DNA of 6,324 nucleotides from an uncultured Clostridia bacterium (GTDB lineage Bacteria; Bacillota; Clostridia; Oscillospirales; Acutalibacteraceae), in assembly GCA_946186725.1 (NCBI GenBank), contig CAMHOI010000063.1:1-6324 (forward strand), given 5' to 3'. Position numbers and translations under genes: made by a program. The notes under the pieces are model-generated. The model did not search any database and had not been told where the DNA came from. It saw only the letters and a program-made list of their open reading frames with translations. Positions 1 through 6,324 of the stretch are shown one piece after another. How positions within the stretch are numbered: the first letter of the stretch is position 1; the number at the start of each line of letters is the position of its first letter.

Positions 1-661
1 ACATGATCGTGCTGGCTCCCTCCTCTGTGCAGGAAATGGCTTCCCTGACTTCAGATGCCTTTGATTTGGCCGAAAAGTACCGCATGACCGCCATGATCCT
101 GGCGGACGGCACCATGGGCCAGATGATGGAGGCCGTCGACCTCCACTTTGACCGCAAGCCCGAGCCGGCCAAGCCCTGGGCGACTACCGGCACCGAGGGC
201 AAGCGCCCCCACAACATCATCAATTCCCTCTCCCTCGTCCCCGAGGAGCTGGAGAAGTTCAACTTCGCCCGGTATGAGAAGTATAAGCTCATCGAGGAGA
301 AGGAGCCCCTCTGGGAGGAATATATGGTCGAGGACGCCGAGATCGTCATCGCCGCCTTCGGCATCGCCGCCCGCGTCTCCAAGAACGCCGTCGTCGAGGC
401 CCGCAAGAAGGGGATCAAGGTCGGCCTCATCCGTCCCATCACCCTGTGGCCCTTCCCCAAGGCGCCCTTCGCCAGGGCCGCCGGCCACGCCAGACAGATG
501 ATCTCCGTCGAGCTCAACATGGGCCAGATGATCGAGGACGTCCGCCTGGCCACCGAGTGCCGCGTGCCCGTCACGCTTTGCAACCGCGCGGGCGGCATGA
601 TCCCGTCCCCCGAGCAGGTGCTCGCCGCCATTGAAGAAGCCGCGAAAGGAGGCGATCGGTA

Positions 662-662
<1 letters not shown>
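1..662 (+). CDS. vorB: 2-oxoacid:ferredoxin oxidoreductase, alpha subunit (VorB-like), 3' part
   Basis: This is the C-terminal part (about 219 residues after an incomplete first codon) of the alpha subunit of a 2-oxoacid:ferredoxin oxidoreductase. The family oxidatively decarboxylates 2-oxoacids to acyl-CoA with CoA and ferredoxin in the cytoplasm, and can run in reverse. The frame is open to the window start, so the ATG at 3 is internal; the opening MIVLAPSSVQEM matches the middle of the protein, at the end of the pyrimidine-binding domain. It is followed by the ILADGTMGQMME segment and the transketolase-C-like domain with the IRPITLWPFP block. VorB proteins are usually near 350 residues, so about a third is missing upstream, probably with a small 4Fe-4S subunit gene. 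The stop overlaps the next ATG (TAATG). Substrate choice (branched 2-oxoacid rather than 2-oxoglutarate) is inferred from VorB-like sequence and the neighbouring ilvE; KorA is the main alternative. Confidence 0.88.
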
Positions 663-1416
<754 letters not shown>

Positions 1417-1420
<4 letters not shown>

Positions 1421-1959
1421 GCACCACCCGCTTTCTCTTCTCCGGCTTCGGCGGCCAGGGCATCCTCTTCGCCGGAAAACTGCTCGCCTACAAGGGCCTG
1501 ATGGAGGATAAGCAGGTCTCCTGGCTGCCCTCCTACGGCCCCGAGATGCGCGGCGGCACCGCCAGCTGCAGCGTCATCGTCAGCGACGAGCCGGTCGGCT
1601 CGCCCATCGTCTCCACGCCCGACGTGCTGGTGGCCATGAACCTGCCCTCCCTCGACCGCTTTGAGAGCGCGGTCGTCCCCGGCGGGATCATTTTCGCCGA
1701 CTCCACCCTCATCGAGCGGAAGGTCGCGCGCGGTGACGTCACCGCCCACTACGTCCCCGCCACCCGTCTGGCCAGTGAGAACGGGATGCCCACCCTGGCC
1801 AACATCATCCTCATGGGCAAGATCCTCAAGACCCTCGATATGTTCAATGAAGAGAGCATTTCCGCCGCGCTGGGCAAGGTCATTTCCGCCCGCCACGCCG
1901 ATATGCTCGACGTCAACCGCAAGGCGCTCCAGATCGGCGCCGAATATCCGGAGGAATAA
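1417..1959 (+). CDS. 2-oxoacid:ferredoxin oxidoreductase, gamma subunit
   Basis: The 180-residue gamma subunit of the same oxidoreductase (pyruvate/ketoisovalerate oxidoreductase gamma domain) helps bind CoA and assemble the complex. Family signatures are the glycine-rich FSGFGGQGILFAGK at residues 8-21 and SYGPEMRGGTA at 39-49, followed by DVLVAMNLPSLDRFE. The ATG at 1417 is chosen over upstream starts because GGAGG at 1405-1409 lies 7 nt before it and because it forms an ATGA overlap with the beta-subunit stop; starting earlier would add an unrelated arginine-rich stretch read from the beta gene in another frame. It ends 4 nt before the aminotransferase start. The alpha, beta and gamma genes thus form one coupled unit, as is usual for Vor/Kor enzymes of anaerobic Bacillota. 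I leave the symbol empty because subunit lettering differs between annotation systems. Confidence 0.92.
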
Positions 1960-1963
1960 CGCC

Positions 1964-3028
1964 ATGAACATCACCATCACCAAGACCGCCGCGCCCAAGG
2001 CCAAGCCCGACAGCAGCACCCTCGGCTTCGGCAAGATCTTCACCGACCACATGTTCCGCATGGACTACACCCCCGAGGAGGGCTGGCACGACGCCAAGAT
2101 CGTCCCCTTCGCCAACCTCTCCATCCATCCCGCGTCGACCGTTCTGCACTACGGCTCCGAGATCTTCGAGGGGCTGAAGGCCTATCGCCGCGCCGACGGG
2201 AAGGTGCAGCTGTTCCGCCCGCTGGAGAACATCCGCCGCATGAACCGCTCCGCCGAGCGGCTCTGCCTGCCCGAGATCCCGGAGGAGATGGCCATGGAGG
2301 CCCTGCTGACCTTCGTGCGGTGCGAGCAGGACTGGACGCCCTCCGAGTTCGGCACCTCGCTGTATCTGCGCCCCTTCATGTTCGGCAACGACGAGTCGCT
2401 GGGCGTGCACACCGTCCACCACGCCACCTTCATCATCATCGCCTCCCCCTCCGGCAGCTACTACAAGGAGGGCATCAACCCCGTGCGCATCATGATCGAG
2501 GATCAGGACGTGCGCGCCGTGCGCGGCGGCACCGGCTACGCCAAGTGCGGCGGCAACTACGCCGCCTCCAACCGCGCCGGTGAGCGCGCCGAGCAGAAGG
2601 GCTATTCCCAGGTGCTCTGGCTGGACGGCGTGGAGCGCAAGTATATTGAGGAAGTCGGCGCCATGAACGTCATGTTCAAGATCGGGGACGAGATCGTCAC
2701 CCCGGCGCTGACCGGCTCCATCCTGCCCGGCATCACCCGCAAATCCTGCATCGAGCTGCTGCAGAAGGAGGGCTATACCGTCCACGAGCGGCTCCTCTCC
2801 GTCGACGAATTGGCCAAGGCCATGGAGGACGGCACCCTGGAGGAGGCGTGGGGCTGCGGCACCGCCGCCGTCGTCTCGCCCATCGGGGAGCTGTGCTACA
2901 AGGAGCACCGCTACACCGTCAACGGGGGCAAGATCGGCCCCGTCACCCAGCACCTCTACGACACCCTCACCGGCATCCAGTGGGGCAAGCTCGCCGACGA
3001 GTTCGGCTGGACCAAACCCATCGATTAA
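1964..3028 (+). CDS. ilvE: Branched-chain amino acid aminotransferase
   Basis: This 354-residue PLP-dependent class IV aminotransferase interconverts Leu, Ile and Val with their 2-oxoacids, using glutamate/2-oxoglutarate as partner. It resembles the longer BCAT type (eukaryote-like, about 350 residues) rather than the shorter E. coli IlvE. Evidence includes the N-terminal YGSEIFEGLKAYR block at 63-75, the PLP lysine K194 within GTGYAKCGGNYAAS (188-201), EEVGAMNVMF at 229-238, GSILPGITRKS at 251-261, and the cofactor-loop region GCGTAAVVSPIG at 297-308. All expected catalytic elements are present. The ATG at 1964 follows the gamma stop by 4 nt and has GGAGG at 1950-1954; upstream in-frame codons would read through the gamma gene in the wrong frame. 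Its position directly behind the oxidoreductase supplies or consumes the enzyme's 2-oxoacids and supports the Vor assignment. No terminator is visible after its stop. Confidence 0.96.
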   Translation: MNITITKTAAPKAKPDSSTLGFGKIFTDHMFRMDYTPEEGWHDAKIVPFANLSIHPASTVLHYGSEIFEGLKAYRRADGKVQLFRPLENIRRMNRSAERLCLPEIPEEMAMEALLTFVRCEQDWTPSEFGTSLYLRPFMFGNDESLGVHTVHHATFIIIASPSGSYYKEGINPVRIMIEDQDVRAVRGGTGYAKCGGNYAASNRAGERAEQKGYSQVLWLDGVERKYIEEVGAMNVMFKIGDEIVTPALTGSILPGITRKSCIELLQKEGYTVHERLLSVDELAKAMEDGTLEEAWGCGTAAVVSPIGELCYKEHRYTVNGGKIGPVTQHLYDTLTGIQWGKLADEFGWTKPID

Positions 3029-3036
3029 ATTTGGGG

Positions 3037-3065
3037 TTGACACCGCCCCGCCGTTGTGCTAAAAT
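3037..3065 (+). promoter_or_regulatory. Sigma-A promoter of the T-box operon
   Basis: TTGACA at 3037-3042 (perfect -35) and TAAAAT at 3060-3065 (-10, one base off TATAAT) are separated by exactly 17 nt. Transcription would start near 3072, just ahead of the folded leader. The -35 lies only 8 nt after the ilvE stop, so the promoter is squeezed into the intergenic boundary. It stands out as an AT-richer patch in a very GC-rich region. Position and fit to consensus are seen directly; activity is inferred. Confidence 0.85.
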
Positions 3066-3117
3066 GGGTCAAAATTCAAAAGCGTTGATGGAATTATTCC
3101 CTTTCTTCCCGCTGGAA

Positions 3118-3146
3118 CAGAGAGCCGTCGGTCGGTGCGAGACGGC
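3118..3146 (+). promoter_or_regulatory. T-box Stem I apical module
   Basis: CAGAGAG at 3118-3124 provides the conserved AG bulge. GCCGTC (3124-3129) pairs with GACGGC (3141-3146) around the loop GGTCGGTGCGA (3130-3140). In known T-boxes the bulge and distal loop dock on the tRNA elbow. Below it GCTG (3111-3114) can pair with CGGC (3150-3153), and CTTCCC (3105-3110) with GGGAAG (3158-3163). Confidence 0.88.
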
Positions 3147-3162
3147 GCACGGCGAAGGGGAA

Positions 3163-3167
3163 GTCTC
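3163..3167 (+). promoter_or_regulatory. Candidate specifier region: CTC (Leu) or overlapping GTC (Val)
   Basis: The 3' side of the Stem I internal loop reads GGGGAAGTCTCCTTCC. CTC at 3165-3167 (Leu) and GTC at 3163-3165 (Val) both lie where a specifier codon is expected; TCT at 3164-3166 (Ser) is disfavoured because the TGGT bulge implies discriminator A. GGAA at 3090-3093 can pair with TTCC at 3169-3172 to close the loop below. The usual AGTA on the 5' side of the loop is not evident and the base after either codon is a pyrimidine, so the exact triplet stays unsettled. Confidence 0.5.
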
Positions 3168-3275
3168 CTTCCGGAGCTGAGCGGCTGAACCGAGTAGGTC
3201 GCTCCGGCGCGGCCCCGTTACCACGGCCGGGGGCTTGTCAGAGCCCTGCTGAGTGACCGCCTTCGGGCGGTAACC

Positions 3276-3307
3276 GGGGTGGTCCCGCGGATCGTTGATT
3301 CGTCCCT
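3276..3307 (+). promoter_or_regulatory. T-box sequence and antiterminator fold
   Basis: GGGG (3276-3279) can pair with CCCT (3304-3307, one G-U pair). This leaves the 7-nt bulge TGGTCCC (3280-3286), then G3287 pairs with T3303 and CGGATC (3288-3293) pairs with GATTCG (3297-3302) around a GTT loop. That is the canonical T-box antiterminator geometry. Bases 3301-3307 also form the base of the terminator 5' arm, so the two folds exclude each other. Two bases differ from the common AGGGTGGNACCGCG: the first A is G and the A after TGGN is C. Confidence 0.88.
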
Positions 3308-3334
3308 GAGGAATTTCCTCAGGGACGTTTTGTT
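3301..3334 (+). terminator. Intrinsic terminator of the T-box leader
   Basis: CGTCCCTGAGGA (3301-3312) and TCCTCAGGGACG (3316-3327) form a perfect 12-bp stem with a 3-nt loop, followed by TTTTGTT (3328-3334). It is the off state of the T-box switch. Because no other terminator follows ilvE, it may also stop transcripts reading through from the upstream oxidoreductase operon. Confidence 0.93.
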
Positions 3335-3340
3335 ATGAAA

Positions 3341-3346
3341 AAGGAG
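3341..3346 (+). promoter_or_regulatory. Ribosome binding site that sets the LeuA-like start
   Basis: AAGGAG ends 8 nt before the ATG at 3355, an ideal spacing. An in-frame TTG at 3349 would leave only 2 nt, so the ATG is preferred. The site lies just after the terminator U-run and stays accessible in both folds, which fits transcriptional rather than translational T-box control. Confidence 0.8.
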
Positions 3347-3354
3347 TCTTGCTT

Positions 3355-4725
3355 ATGAAAACCGTCATTCTTTCCGACGTCACGCTCTGTCTGGCCGAGG
3401 GCAGCACCTTCCGCGAGAAGTTGGAGATCGCCCGCCTGCTGGACAACCTGAGGGTGGACGTCATCGAGCTGCCCGCCGTCGGAGAGCAGAAGCAGGACGC
3501 CCTGCTCGTGCGCACGATCGCCTCCTTTGTCAAGCACGCGGCGCTGTCTGTCGCGGTCGGCGGGGACGCCGACGGCGCGGCGCGCGCGGCGCAGGCCGTC
3601 GCCGGGATCGACGGCGCCCGCCTGCGGGTGGAGGCGCCCGTCTCCCCCGTGGCGATGGAGTACCACTGTCACAAGAAGGCGCCCAAGATGCTGGAGTGGA
3701 TCGCCTCCGCCGTCGCCGCCGCGAGCGCCGTCGCACCCACCGAATTCGTCGCGCTGGACGCCACCCGTGCCGAGCCCGCATTTTTGAAGGAGGCGCTTGC
3801 CGCCGCCGTCGGCGCGGGCGCCGCCGGCGTCACGCTGTGCGACGCCGCGGGGTGCACGCCGCCCGACGCCTTTGCCGCTTTCGTCGCTTCGGCAGGGGAG
3901 GGGCTGGGCGTACCCGTGCAGGTACGCTGTGACGACCGCACCGGGCTGGCCCTCGCCCAGGCGGCTCTCGCTCTCAAGGGCGCCGCCTCGGGGGCCAAGA
4001 CCGCCGTCGCCGCCGGCGAGATCCCGCTCGAGGGGCTGGCCGCCCTGCTGAGGGACGCGGGCGCCGAGTACGGCCTGTGTGCCGCCGTCGACGCCACCAA
4101 GCTCCGCCGCACCGTCCGCCAGATCGAGCGGATCACCGCCTCCCGGGGCGACGACCCCGCCGCCCCGGTCGAGAGCGGGGAAGCCCTGCTGCTTGACGTC
4201 AACGACGACAAGGACGCGGTCACCGCGGCCGCCGCCGCGTTGGGCTACGACCTCTCCGAGGAGGACGCCGAGCGCGTCTACGGCGCCTTTTGCCGCGTCG
4301 CGCGGAAGAAGTCCGTCGGCGCTAAGGAGCTCGAGGCCATCCTCGTTTCCACCGCTTTGCAGGTGCCCGCCGTGTACGAGCTGGACAGCTACATCGTCAC
4401 CTCGGGCAACGCCATCTCCACCTCGGCGCAGATCGCCCTGAGGAAGCAGGATCAGATCCTGCGCGGGGTCGCCATCGGCGACGGCCCCATCGACGCCGCC
4501 TTCCTCGCCATCGAGCAGGTCAGCGGCTACCACTACGATCTGGACGACTTTGAGATCCAGACCGTCACCCAGGGCAAGGAGGCGGTCGGCTCCGCCACCG
4601 TCAAGCTCCGCGTGGGCGGCAGGATCTACACCGGCAACGGCGTCTCCACCGACATCATCGAGGCGAGCGTGCGCGCCTACATCCACGCACTGAACAAGAT
4701 CGTTTATGAGGAGGTGGGCGCGTGA
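3355..4725 (+). CDS. LeuA-like protein with degenerate catalytic barrel and intact regulatory domain
   Basis: This 456-residue homologue of 2-isopropylmalate synthase/homocitrate synthase family proteins has an HMGL-like TIM barrel at roughly residues 1-250, a linker region, and a LeuA C-terminal allosteric/dimerisation domain at about 350-456. The C-terminal domain is well kept (GDGPIDAAF near 385 and GVSTDIIEASVRAYIHALNK near 430). The catalytic signatures are not. The family DTTLRDGEQ reads DVTLCLAEG (D8-G16), so the catalytic Arg is C12. The HxHND metal motif reads RCDDR at 191-195, losing both His ligands. The NGIGERAGN region reads AVAAGEIPL. Of the metal ligands only D8 remains. The protein is therefore unlikely to be an ordinary isopropylmalate synthase, though automatic annotation may call it that. 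It is the first gene of the T-box operon and overlaps the next by GTGA, suggesting joint function. A leucine-sensing regulatory subunit is a plausible inference. Confidence 0.85.
   Translation: MKTVILSDVTLCLAEGSTFREKLEIARLLDNLRVDVIELPAVGEQKQDALLVRTIASFVKHAALSVAVGGDADGAARAAQAVAGIDGARLRVEAPVSPVAMEYHCHKKAPKMLEWIASAVAAASAVAPTEFVALDATRAEPAFLKEALAAAVGAGAAGVTLCDAAGCTPPDAFAAFVASAGEGLGVPVQVRCDDRTGLALAQAALALKGAASGAKTAVAAGEIPLEGLAALLRDAGAEYGLCAAVDATKLRRTVRQIERITASRGDDPAAPVESGEALLLDVNDDKDAVTAAAAALGYDLSEEDAERVYGAFCRVARKKSVGAKELEAILVSTALQVPAVYELDSYIVTSGNAISTSAQIALRKQDQILRGVAIGDGPIDAAFLAIEQVSGYHYDLDDFEIQTVTQGKEAVGSATVKLRVGGRIYTGNGVSTDIIEASVRAYIHALNKIVYEEVGA
4710..4714 (+). promoter_or_regulatory. Ribosome binding site for the GTG-started fusion gene
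   Basis: GGAGG lies inside the last codons of the LeuA-like gene, 7 nt before the GTG at 4722. An in-frame TGA at 4707-4709 closes the frame just upstream, so GTG 4722 is the only sensible start here. The GTGA overlap implies translational coupling. Confidence 0.8.
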
Positions 4726-6324
4726 AGCTGTCGTTTTCCACCAAGGGCTGGCACGGCGTGACCTTTGAGGCGTTCTGCGACGTCGCCGCCCGCCTGCATT
4801 TCGACGGGATCGAGCTGCACAACGTCCGCGGCGACGCCTTCTCCGCCAAAGGGGGCGCTCTGCGCGATTACGCCGCCGCCGCGACCCTGCGCGCCCTGCG
4901 GGAGCAGGGACTGCAGGTGGCCTGCGTGGACGTCATCGGCAACGTCGCCGACCCCGCGATGACCGACGCCCTGGCCGCCGAGGCCGCCTACTGCCTCGAC
5001 ATCGCCGGCAACCTCCGCATTCCCTTTCTCCGTCTCAAGACCGAGTGCGCGCCCGGCGCCGACCCGGAAGCGGTCAAGGCGCTCGTCGCCCGCCTCCTGC
5101 CCGCCGCCGAGGAGAAGCGCGTCACTCTGCTGATCGAGACGTCCGGCCTCTTCGCCCGGACGGGGACGCTGCGCGACCTGCTCGAGCATTTTGCCCACGA
5201 CAACGTCGCCGCGCTGTGGAACGTGCCCGCCGCTCATTTTGAGGGGGGCGAGAGCCCCGAGGAGGTCATCCGCAACCTCGGCGCCTTCGTGCGCCACGTC
5301 CATCTCCACGACGGCAAGCGGGAAGGGGACGGGGTCGCCCCCTGCCTGCTCGGCGAGGGAGAGCTGCCGCTCGAGGAGACCATGCTCGCGCTCCGCTCGG
5401 TCAATTACGACGGCTTCCTTTCTCTGGTGTGGGATCCCGACTGGTGCCCGGAGCTGGCGGACATGGAGATCGTCTTTTCCCAGTTCATCCACGTCGTGCG
5501 CCGCTTCGCCGACCCCTCCCGTCACGACAGCGCGCTCTATTATAACCGCGCCCACACCGGCCGCTTCGTCTGGAAAAAGGATTTGCTCATCGACGCGACC
5601 TTCTCCGACGTGCTCGACCGCATGGTGGAGGAATTCCCCGACCAGTACGCCTTCAAGTACACCACGCTGGACTATACCCGGACTTACTCCGAATTCCGCG
5701 ACGACGTGGACACCTTCGCCCGCGCCCTGATCGCCCTGGGCGTCAAGGCGGGCACCCACGTGGCTGTCTGGGCCTCCAACGTGCCCCAGTGGTACATCGC
5801 CTTCTGGGCGACGGTCAAGCTCGGCGCCGTCCTCGTCACCGTCAACACCGCCTACAAGATCCACGAGCTGGAGTACCTGCTCAAGCAGTCGGATACCCAC
5901 ACCCTCATTTTCACCGAGGGGAACAAGGAGATCCGCTACGGCGACATCGTGGCCGAGCTCTGCCCCGAGCTGGCGCAGAAGAAGCCCGCCGCCGCCCTCC
6001 ACGCCAGACGGCTGCCCTTCCTGCGCAACGTCATCACCGTCGGTTTCCGTCAGCAGGGCTGCCTGACCTGGGAGGAGGCGGTCGAGCTCTCCTCCCGCGT
6101 CTCTCCGGACGAGGTCCGCCGCATGGCCGCCGCCGTGGACAAGAACGACGTGTGCAATATGCAGTACACCTCCGGCACCACCGGCTTCCCCAAGGGGGTC
6201 ATGCTCACCCACTACAACATCGTCAACAACGGCAAGTGCATCGGCGACCGCATGGATCTGTCCACCGCCGACCGCATGATGATCCAGGTGCCCATGTTCC
6301 ACTGCTTCGGCATGGTGCTGGCCA
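4722..6324 (+). CDS. Isomerase-like TIM barrel fused to AMP-forming acyl-CoA synthetase, 3' truncated by window
   Basis: The open frame runs 534 codons from GTG and leaves the window without a stop. Residues 1 to about 260 resemble the sugar phosphate isomerase/epimerase (AP-endonuclease-2-like) TIM barrel: FDGIEL at 27-32, LLIETSG at 136-142, HVHLHDGK at 192-199, and YDGFLSLVWDPDW at 229-241. From about 285 it is an acyl-CoA synthetase of the FadD/YngI-like class, with the ATP-binding P-loop YTSGTTGFPKGVMLTH at 482-497 and PMFHCFG at 524-530. These enzymes activate a carboxylic acid to acyl-CoA with ATP and CoA. About 300 residues, including the C-terminal lid, should lie beyond 6324. In the barrel, E139 and H194 remain, but the family Asp in LWD is N167 and the last Glu (SLEW in relatives) is V236, so the barrel may be non-catalytic. 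A short or branched-chain acid substrate is inferred from context only. Confidence 0.88.
   Translation, partial: MKLSFSTKGWHGVTFEAFCDVAARLHFDGIELHNVRGDAFSAKGGALRDYAAAATLRALREQGLQVACVDVIGNVADPAMTDALAAEAAYCLDIAGNLRIPFLRLKTECAPGADPEAVKALVARLLPAAEEKRVTLLIETSGLFARTGTLRDLLEHFAHDNVAALWNVPAAHFEGGESPEEVIRNLGAFVRHVHLHDGKREGDGVAPCLLGEGELPLEETMLALRSVNYDGFLSLVWDPDWCPELADMEIVFSQFIHVVRRFADPSRHDSALYYNRAHTGRFVWKKDLLIDATFSDVLDRMVEEFPDQYAFKYTTLDYTRTYSEFRDDVDTFARALIALGVKAGTHVAVWASNVPQWYIAFWATVKLGAVLVTVNTAYKIHELEYLLKQSDTHTLIFTEGNKEIRYGDIVAELCPELAQKKPAAALHARRLPFLRNVITVGFRQQGCLTWEEAVELSSRVSPDEVRRMAAAVDKNDVCNMQYTSGTTGFPKGVMLTHYNIVNNGKCIGDRMDLSTADRMMIQVPMFHCFGMVLA

Larger units (their letters stand above)
3072..3334 (+). 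promoter_or_regulatory. T-box riboswitch leader (tRNA-sensing, transcriptional)
   Basis: This untranslated leader binds a specific uncharged tRNA and then favours an antiterminator over a terminator, switching on the genes at 3355 onwards during starvation for that amino acid. Elements in order are: Stem I with the conserved AGAGAG bulge and GGTCGGTGCGA distal loop (3118-3146); a specifier region near 3163-3167; Stem II closed by CCGGAGC/GCTCCGG (3171-3177 with 3201-3207) with GAAC and GAGTAGG inside; further hairpins, including ACCGCC-TTCG-GGCGGT at 3256-3271; the T-box sequence GGGGTGGTCCCGCG at 3276-3289; and an intrinsic terminator at 3301-3334. The bulge TGGT (3280-3283) should pair with a tRNA ending A-CCA, as in Leu, Val and Ile tRNAs; serine tRNAs normally carry G there. 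The amino acid is most likely branched-chain, Leu by preference given the LeuA-like gene downstream. The start is estimated from the promoter. Confidence 0.93.

Noticed and set aside
1661..1963. N-terminal extension of the aminotransferase by 101 codons
   Set aside because: This stretch overlaps the gamma subunit in another frame and translates to Pro/Ser/Arg-rich sequence; the ATG at 1964 has a good ribosome binding site and matches the usual BCAT start.
1913..3043. Antisense open frame of 376 codons opposite ilvE
   Set aside because: The + strand encodes a complete aminotransferase with all PLP motifs; the antisense translation is Gly/Ala/Val/Leu-rich without any domain.
3061..3180. Short + strand frame through the T-box leader as a possible small protein
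   Set aside because: The region is explained base by base by promoter and T-box structure, with no start context suited to translation.
3335..3358. Tiny ORF MKKESCL whose stop overlaps the LeuA-like start (ATGA)
   Set aside because: It has no ribosome binding site of its own, sits right after the terminator T-run, and contains the AAGGAG of the next gene. With a single Leu codon and a T-box already present, a leader-peptide role is unlikely; the overlap looks like chance.
3319..4686. Antisense open frame of 455 codons opposite the LeuA-like gene
   Set aside because: It has the same GC-driven shadow composition, no family motif and no ribosome binding site, and its 3' part overlaps a clearly coding frame with a conserved C-terminal domain.
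3355..4725. Calling this gene leuA, an ordinary 2-isopropylmalate synthase
   Set aside because: The catalytic Arg, both metal-binding His residues and the Asn of the NGIGERAGN region are missing, so only homology and a kept regulatory domain can be claimed.
4704..6302. Long antisense open frame of 532 codons
   Set aside because: It lies opposite the acyl-CoA synthetase fusion, has low-complexity Gly/Val/Asp/His-rich content with no recognisable domain, and is a by-product of GC-rich third positions in the real gene.

Overview
The window is strongly GC-rich, with third codon positions almost all G or C, and it is densely coding on the + strand. Three features point to a high-GC, strictly anaerobic member of the Clostridia, most likely a gut Oscillospirales: a classical T-box leader (mainly a Bacillota device), ferredoxin-linked 2-oxoacid oxidoreductase genes, and strong GGAGG ribosome binding sites. 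The order-level placement is inference from composition and gene style; no 16S or other marker gene is present.

Layout. Positions 1-3028 hold a tight gene run: the 3' part of a 2-oxoacid:ferredoxin oxidoreductase alpha subunit (VorB-like), its TPP-binding beta subunit, its gamma subunit, and a branched-chain aminotransferase (IlvE). The junctions are TAATG, ATGA and a 4-nt gap. Only 8 nt after the ilvE stop lies a near-consensus sigma-A promoter (3037-3065), followed by a T-box leader of roughly 260 nt ending in an intrinsic terminator (3301-3334). The leader controls a second run of two genes overlapping by 4 nt (GTGA). The first, 3355-4725, encodes a LeuA-like protein that keeps the leucine-type C-terminal regulatory domain but has lost most catalytic and metal-binding residues. 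The second, 4722 to beyond the window end, encodes a sugar-phosphate-isomerase-like TIM barrel, itself lacking some expected metal ligands, fused to an AMP-forming acyl-CoA synthetase.

How the genes may work together (inference). Vor-type enzymes interconvert branched 2-oxoacids with isobutyryl-, isovaleryl- or 2-methylbutyryl-CoA, and IlvE interconverts the 2-oxoacids with Val, Leu and Ile. A T-box switches genes on when its tRNA is uncharged. Its candidate specifier triplets include CTC (Leu) and GTC (Val), and its TGGT bulge matches a tRNA with discriminator A, as the Leu, Val and Ile tRNAs have. An acyl-CoA synthetase induced by branched-chain amino acid starvation, beside Vor and IlvE, suggests salvage of branched short-chain fatty acids: acid to acyl-CoA, reductive carboxylation by Vor, then transamination to the amino acid. 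The LeuA-like protein could be the leucine-sensing part of this system. The gene identities are well supported; the pathway direction and the role of the two degenerate barrels are hypotheses.
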